Shown in pieces: positions 56,213 to 64,000 of a stretch of 64,000 nt of DNA. Made by a program: the position numbers and the translations under genes. Numbering within the stretch: the first letter of the stretch is position 1; every line of letters starts with the position of its first letter. Origin of the DNA: Roseateles sp049532965 (GTDB lineage: Bacteria > Pseudomonadota > Gammaproteobacteria > Burkholderiales > Burkholderiaceae_C); assembly GCF_049532965.1 (NCBI RefSeq), contig NZ_CP186694.1, forward strand, positions 1,364,001 through 1,428,000. The letters run 5' to 3'. The notes beneath the pieces are model-generated. The model was not told where the DNA came from and searched no databases. It worked only from the letters and a program-made list of their open reading frames with translations.

Positions 56213-57718
56213 ATGGTCCGACGCATCGTGATCGTCGGCGGCGGTGCCGCCGGCTGGATGACCGCCGCCGCGATGGCCACCAGCCTGCGCGGGCGTTACA
56301 CCGTGGAACTGGTGGAGTCCGAGGAGATCGGCATCATCGGTGTCGGCGAGGCCACCTTCCCGTCGATCCGCGCGTACAACGAGCGCGTGGGCATCGACGA
56401 GGCAGAGTTCCTGCGCGCGACGAACGGCACCTACAAGCTGGGCATCGAGTTCCGCGACTGGCACACCGTCGGGGAACGCTACTTCCACACCTTCGGCAAC
56501 TTCGGCAGCCTGCTCGGTCCGTACATGCTGTGGGGCCAGTATCGGCGCGTCGCCGATCCGTCGCTGGGGGAGTTCGGCGAGCAATGCCTGCCGACGGTGA
56601 TGGCGATGCAGGGCCGCTTCGTGCTGCCTGACGAGGAGGACGGCGCGCCCTACAAGTACGCCTATCACTTCGACGCGACGCTCTACGCCGCCTTCCTGCG
56701 CGAGCTCTCGATCCGGCGCGGCGCGCGGCGCATCGAAGGCCGCATCGTGGAGGTGGTGCGCCGCGCCGATGGTGATGTCGAACGCCTGCGCCTGGCCGAT
56801 GGCCGCGAGATCGAGGGCGACCTCTTCGTCGACTGCTCCGGCTTTGCATCCTTGCTGCTGGGCCGCGCGATGAAGGAGCCCTTCGTCGACTTCAGCCACT
56901 GGTTGCCGGTCGACAGCGCATGGGCCTGTCCCTGCGAGCGCACCAGCGACACGCTGACTCCCTACACCCGCGCCACCGCGCTCGAGGGTGGCTGGGCCTG
57001 GCGCATCCCGCTGCAGAGCCGCACCGGCCATGGCCACGTCTTCAGCAGCCGGTACATCGATCCGGAGCGGGCGCGCGAGCAACTGCTGGCGCAGCTCGAC
57101 GGCGCGCCGCTGGCCGAGCCCCGCCTGCTGCGCTTCACCACGGGGCATCGCGAGCGCTTCTGGGTGCGCAATGTGGTGGCGCTCGGGCTGTCGTCGGGTT
57201 TCCTGGAGCCGCTGGAGTCGACCAGCATCTTCCTCATCCAGAGCAACCTCGCCCACCTGATGACGCTGCTGGGTGCCCAGGCCCCGATCAGCGAGGCCGC
57301 CGTCGCCGAGTTCAACGCCCGCGGCACGCGCGAGTTCCGCCGCATCCGCGATTTCATCGTGCTGCACTACTGCCTCACCGCCCGCCGCGACAGCGCGCTG
57401 TGGCGCGACATGGCGACGATGACGCTGCCGGACACGCTGGCCTACAAGATCGAGCTGTGGCGCCACCATGGCGTGCTGCATCAGCAGCGCGACGAGGGCT
57501 TCGACGAAACGAGCTGGCTGGCCATCCATGCCGGCATGCGGCACTGGCCGGAGCGCACCGATCCGGTCCTGGAGGAACTGCCGCTGGCCGACGCCCGCGA
57601 GGTCCTCCGCCAACGCCGCGACGCCATCGCCCGCGCGGTGGCCCCGCTGCCATCGCACCACGGCTACCTCGCGATGCTGATGAACCTGGCGCAAGGCGCC
57701 ACGCCCCCTGCACGATGA
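56213..57718 (+). CDS. flavin-dependent tryptophan-halogenase-like protein
   Basis: 501 residues. FAD-binding GGGAAGWMTA near the N-terminus; halogenase signature WAWRIP at 261-266; expected catalytic Lys75 (TYKLGI) and Glu332/Glu335 in GFLEPLEST. All features that define active Trp halogenases are present. Such genes are found next to TonB receptors in glycan loci of Xanthomonas, Caulobacter and related bacteria, where their substrate is mostly unknown. GAGGAG lies 7-8 nt before the ATG. The stop overlaps the GH2 start (ATGA), so it is co-translated with glycosidases. Confidence 0.9.
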   Translation: MVRRIVIVGGGAAGWMTAAAMATSLRGRYTVELVESEEIGIIGVGEATFPSIRAYNERVGIDEAEFLRATNGTYKLGIEFRDWHTVGERYFHTFGNFGSLLGPYMLWGQYRRVADPSLGEFGEQCLPTVMAMQGRFVLPDEEDGAPYKYAYHFDATLYAAFLRELSIRRGARRIEGRIVEVVRRADGDVERLRLADGREIEGDLFVDCSGFASLLLGRAMKEPFVDFSHWLPVDSAWACPCERTSDTLTPYTRATALEGGWAWRIPLQSRTGHGHVFSSRYIDPERAREQLLAQLDGAPLAEPRLLRFTTGHRERFWVRNVVALGLSSGFLEPLESTSIFLIQSNLAHLMTLLGAQAPISEAAVAEFNARGTREFRRIRDFIVLHYCLTARRDSALWRDMATMTLPDTLAYKIELWRHHGVLHQQRDEGFDETSWLAIHAGMRHWPERTDPVLEELPLADAREVLRQRRDAIARAVAPLPSHHGYLAMLMNLAQGATPPAR

Positions 57719-60330
57719 CGCGCTTCAAGAGATCCCTGTTCGCCTGCGCGCTGGCGCTGTGCACCGCCCTCCTCGCTCCGCTGGTCGCCGCCGCAACGGC
57801 GGCGCCCCTGCGCACCAGCGAGGTCATCAACCGCGACTGGACCTTCACGCTGGGGGATCCCGCTGATGGTGAAGCCGTCGATCGCGACACGGCGGACTGG
57901 CGCCGCGTGGACCTGCCGCACTCATTCTCGGAGCCCTACTTCCTGGGCACCGGCTTCTATGTCGGCCATGGCTGGTACCGCAAGTCCCTGACGCTGCCGG
58001 CCTCGATCGCCGGACGCCGCGTGTCGCTCGAATTCGACGGCGTCTTCCAGGACGCCGAGGTCTTCGTCAACGGCCACCGGGCCGGCCGCCACGTCGGCGG
58101 CTACACCGGCTTCAGCATCGACATCACGCCCCATGCCAAGCCCGGACGCAACCTGATCGCCGTGCGCGTCAACAACGAGTGGAACGCCCGCGTGGCGCCG
58201 CGTGCGGGCGAGCATGTGTTCTCCGGCGGCATCTATCGCAATGTGCGGCTCGTCGTCACCGATCCCGTTCACGTCGCCTGGTACGGCACCTTCGTCACCA
58301 CGCCGCTCGTGACCGAGGAGCGCGCCACGGTGCGGGTGCAGACCGAGGTGCGCAACGACCGCGCGGGTGGGGATGCTCGCGTGGCGCTGGTGTCCGAAGT
58401 GCTCGATCCCGCGGGCCGGCGCGTGGCCACGCATCGCAGCGAACGGACCGTTCCCGCGGCGAGTACCGCCACCTTCGACCAGACGCTGCCGGACCTGTCG
58501 ACGCCCCGGCTGTGGTCGCCCGATCAACCGGCCCTCTACCGGATGGTCAGCCGCCTGCTCGTCAACGGCCGGCTGGTCGATCGATTCGAGACGCCCTTCG
58601 GCATCCGCAGCGTCCGCTTCACGGCGGACCAGGGCTTCTTCCTGAACGGCAAGCATCTCTACCTGATCGGCGCCAACGTGCATCAGGACCAGGCCGGCTG
58701 GGGCGATGGCGTGACGGACGGCGCGGCGCGGCGCGACGTCCAGATGATCAAGGACGCCGGCTTCAACTTCATCCGCGGCTCGCATTACCCGCATTCGCCG
58801 GCCTTCACGCAGGCCACCGATGAGCTCGGCCTGCTGTTCTGGTCGGAGGCGCCGTTCTGGGGCATCGGCGGCTTCGGGGCCGATGGCAACTGGCTGTCCA
58901 GCGCCTATCCGCCGGACGAGGCGGACCGCCCCGCCTTCGAGGCCAGCGTGCTGCAGCAGGTCGAGGAGATGGTGCGCATCCACCGCAACCGGCCCTCGGT
59001 CTTCATCTGGAGCGCCAGCAACGAGCCCTTCTTCACCAAGGGCGAGGCCATGCCGGCGATGCGCGACTTCCTCAAGCGCGAGGTCGCGTTCTTCCATCGC
59101 ATCGACCCCACGCGGCCTGTCGCCATCGGCGGGGCGCAGCGCGGCGAGATCGACAAGCTGGGCGATGTGGCCGGCTACAACGGCGATGGCGCCACGCTGT
59201 TCCTCAACCCGGGCGTGCCGTCCGTCGTGTCCGAGTACGGGGCCACGATGACCGACCGCCCCGGCGAGTACGAACCGGGCTTCGGCCTCATGCCCGACAC
59301 GCCGGACCAGAAGAACACCAACCGGCCCTACGCGTGGCGCTATCCCTGGCGCGCCGGCGAGGCGCTGTGGGCCGGCTTCGACCATGGCTCGATCGCGTCC
59401 ATCGAGTTCGGCTCGATGGGCTTCATCGACTACTTCCGCCTGCCCAAGCGCCAGTACCACTGGTACCGGAACACCTATGCCGGCGTCCCGCCGCCGACCT
59501 GGCCGGTGCCCGGCAAGCCGGCGCAACTGCAACTGACCGCGAGCCAGACCGTCATCCGCGGCACGCAAGGGCTGGACGACGCCCATCTGGTGGTCACCGT
59601 GCAGGACGAGGCCGGCCGCGCGCTGAGCAACTCGCCCGACGTGACGCTGAGCATCATCAGCGGCCCCGGCAAGTTCCCGACGGGCCGCAGCATCCGGTTC
59701 AGCAACAAGTCGCTGGTCGCCATCCGCGATGGGCAGGCTGCGATCACCTTCCGCTCCTACTTCGCGGGGCGGACTGTCATCGAGGCCGCGTCGCCCGGCC
59801 TGAAGCCGGCGCGCATCGTCCTCACCACCACAGGCCCGGACCGTTTCGTTCCCGGCCAGTCGCCGCTGGCGCCGGACCAGCCGGTCATCACGTACCCGCC
59901 GGTCACCCGCAAGGCGTTCGAGGGGGATCCGATCAACGTGACCATCAACCGTCCCACGTCGACCAGCGGCGCCGATGCCGGCCATGAAGGCCCCCTCGCC
60001 AACGATGACCAGGTGGAGACCTTCTGGCGCGCGTCCGCCAGGGAAGGTGTCGCGTTCTGGTCCGTCGACCTGGAGAACCTCTATGCGCTGCACTGGTTGT
60101 CCGTGGTGATGCCGGACGACCAGGCGCCCGCCTTCGTCGTCGAGGTCAGCAACAACGCCACCGACTGGCGTCCGGCCGGCGAAGCCAAAGCCGGGCGAAA
60201 GAGCCACGAGTTCGCGTTGTTCGACAAGGCCATCGCCGCGCGATTCCTGCGCATCCGCTTCCTCGCCGTCACGCCCGACCATCCTGCCGCGCTCAGCGAG
60301 GTGCGGGTGATCGGCAAGCCGGCCAACTGA
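57715..60330 (+). CDS. GH2 beta-galactosidase-like enzyme with C-terminal F5/8-type domain
   Basis: 871 residues with a signal peptide (LLAPLVAAATAAP). GH2 N-terminal jelly-roll (RRVDLPHSFSEPY, GWYRKSLTLP), Ig-like domain, barrel with acid/base Glu437 (SASNEPFF) and nucleophile Glu507 (VVSEYGATM). An Ig-like insert follows, then a C-terminal discoidin/CBM32-like domain (about 735-870: DDQVETFWRAS, FWSVDLENLYALHWLSV, FLRIRFLAV). That last domain could bind galactosides. Substrate probably a beta-galactoside of xyloglucan. Start overlaps the halogenase stop. Confidence 0.88.
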   Translation: MTRFKRSLFACALALCTALLAPLVAAATAAPLRTSEVINRDWTFTLGDPADGEAVDRDTADWRRVDLPHSFSEPYFLGTGFYVGHGWYRKSLTLPASIAGRRVSLEFDGVFQDAEVFVNGHRAGRHVGGYTGFSIDITPHAKPGRNLIAVRVNNEWNARVAPRAGEHVFSGGIYRNVRLVVTDPVHVAWYGTFVTTPLVTEERATVRVQTEVRNDRAGGDARVALVSEVLDPAGRRVATHRSERTVPAASTATFDQTLPDLSTPRLWSPDQPALYRMVSRLLVNGRLVDRFETPFGIRSVRFTADQGFFLNGKHLYLIGANVHQDQAGWGDGVTDGAARRDVQMIKDAGFNFIRGSHYPHSPAFTQATDELGLLFWSEAPFWGIGGFGADGNWLSSAYPPDEADRPAFEASVLQQVEEMVRIHRNRPSVFIWSASNEPFFTKGEAMPAMRDFLKREVAFFHRIDPTRPVAIGGAQRGEIDKLGDVAGYNGDGATLFLNPGVPSVVSEYGATMTDRPGEYEPGFGLMPDTPDQKNTNRPYAWRYPWRAGEALWAGFDHGSIASIEFGSMGFIDYFRLPKRQYHWYRNTYAGVPPPTWPVPGKPAQLQLTASQTVIRGTQGLDDAHLVVTVQDEAGRALSNSPDVTLSIISGPGKFPTGRSIRFSNKSLVAIRDGQAAITFRSYFAGRTVIEAASPGLKPARIVLTTTGPDRFVPGQSPLAPDQPVITYPPVTRKAFEGDPINVTINRPTSTSGADAGHEGPLANDDQVETFWRASAREGVAFWSVDLENLYALHWLSVVMPDDQAPAFVVEVSNNATDWRPAGEAKAGRKSHEFALFDKAIAARFLRIRFLAVTPDHPAALSEVRVIGKPAN

Positions 60331-60366
60331 GCGCGCACCGCAGTGCGCGTCGCTCCCCTCCTCCGC

Positions 60367-63236
<2,870 letters not shown>

Positions 63237-63240
<4 letters not shown>

Positions 63241-64000
63241 CACGACCGACGATCCCATGGATGCCACGCCCGCGGGTGCATGCGCTGTGCGGCGCCCTGC
63301 TGCTGTCCTTCACCGCCGCGGGCTGCGCGAGCGGTACCGAAGAGGTCACGCCGGACCGGGCGCGCGCGAACTTCGCTCGACCGGTGGTGCTGGCCTCCGA
63401 CGACGTCCGCGCCTTTCCAGCGCCGCCCGCAGGCTTCGACGTCGACCGGGCGGGGACGCCGCATGGCGCGGTCGAATCCTTCAGCTATGACTCCGGGGTC
63501 ACCGGCACACGTCGCCAGGCCAGCGTGTACCTGCCGCCCGGGTACACCAAGGACCGGAAGTACCCGGTGCTGTACCTGCTTCACGGCATCGGCGGCAATC
63601 AGCACGAGTGGACCGGGTATGTGCGCGCCCCGGCGGTGCTCGACAACCTGATCGCCGCCGGCAAGGCGGTGCCGATGATCGTCGTGATGCCCAATGGCCG
63701 CGCGCTGCCGGACGACAGCGTGCCGCCCCCGGATCGCATCTTCACGGCGGAGAACGCGGCCGGATTCGCGAAGTTCGAGCGCGATCTGCTGGACTTCCTG
63801 ATCCCCGCGGTGGAGGCGCGCTACGCCGCCCTGCCCGACCGGCGGCATCGGGCCGTGGCCGGGCTCTCCATGGGCGGTGGACAGGCGCTGAACTTCGGCT
63901 TCGCCCACCCGGAGGTCTTCGCGGCGGTGGGCGGCTTCTCCTCCGCACCCAACACGCGTCCGCCGGCCGAGCTGATCCCGGATCCCGAGACCGTCCGGCG
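63237..64000 (+). CDS. CE1-like alpha/beta-hydrolase esterase lipoprotein, N-terminal part (runs off the window)
   Basis: First 254 residues. Lipobox LSFTAAGC about residue 22-30. Esterase D/feruloyl-esterase-like fold: RRQASVYLPPGYTKD, YPVLYLLHGIGGNQHEW (oxyanion region), nucleophile Ser211 in GLSMGGGQ. The Asp and His of the triad lie beyond the window. Likely removes acetyl or feruloyl groups from plant glycans. It is translationally coupled to the GH2 gene and extends the operon rightward out of the window. Confidence 0.85.

Overview
The window is very GC-rich DNA from a Gram-negative plant-biomass degrader. Evidence for this is the TonB-dependent receptors, outer-membrane lipoproteins and RND efflux. 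Family content and codon use suggest a betaproteobacterium of the Burkholderiales (Roseateles/Mitsuaria-like). That placement is an inference from protein families only. No RNA genes, insertion sequences, CRISPR arrays or phage genes were seen.

Layout. (a) 1-5450, minus strand: a copper/silver efflux operon (small secreted Cys/Met/His protein, cusC, cusB with a fused CusF domain, cusA cut by the window edge). (b) 5579-8144, minus: a translationally coupled signalling operon (secreted carbohydrate-binding-like protein, LytS-type kinase, LytTR response regulator). (c) 8404-18921, plus: a LacI regulator, then GH27, GH31-PA14 alpha-xylosidase, CE20-type acetylesterase and three L-fucose pathway enzymes (SDR, FAH-type hydrolase, L-fuconate dehydratase). 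(d) 19077-31640, plus: a GH2 enzyme, a ribose-type ABC sugar importer, an aldose dehydrogenase, a sugar lactonase, a Zn-dependent L-galactonate-type dehydrogenase, tagaturonate reductase, a sugar mutarotase and altronate dehydratase. A convergent FadR-type GntR regulator follows. (e) 32713-45300, plus: a TonB receptor, GH74 lipoprotein, GH51, GH5, GH29 and an alginate-lyase-fold/LamG protein. (f) 45353-54670, minus: a second module with a maltose-type ABC importer, cytoplasmic GH1, TonB receptor and GH16. (g) 54908-64000, plus: a LacI regulator, a flavin-dependent tryptophan-halogenase-like protein, two GH2 enzymes and the start of a CE1-like esterase.

How it works together. Regions c-e and g look like a xyloglucan utilisation locus. 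GH74 and GH5 cut the backbone outside. Oligosaccharides enter by the TonB receptor. GH29, GH2, GH31, GH51, GH27 and the esterases strip L-fucose/L-galactose, galactose, xylose, arabinose and acetyl groups. Released sugars enter by ABC transporters. The most striking point is the catabolic part: L-fucose and L-galactose can share the first two steps (dehydrogenase, lactonase). They then diverge, one branch through L-fuconate dehydratase to pyruvate plus lactate, the other through tagaturonate and altronate to 2-keto-3-deoxygluconate. Both L-sugars are known terminal residues of plant xyloglucan. Region f looks like a separate beta-glucan module.

Regulation. Three promoters (before the GH2/catabolic operon, between the GntR gene and the first TonB receptor, before the halogenase operon) each carry two TGGTnnnACCA-like sites whose starts are exactly 30 bp apart. 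I propose these as operators of the local FadR-type regulator. A second palindrome (TGACAACGTTGTCA-like) occurs before the second LacI gene and before the first TonB receptor.
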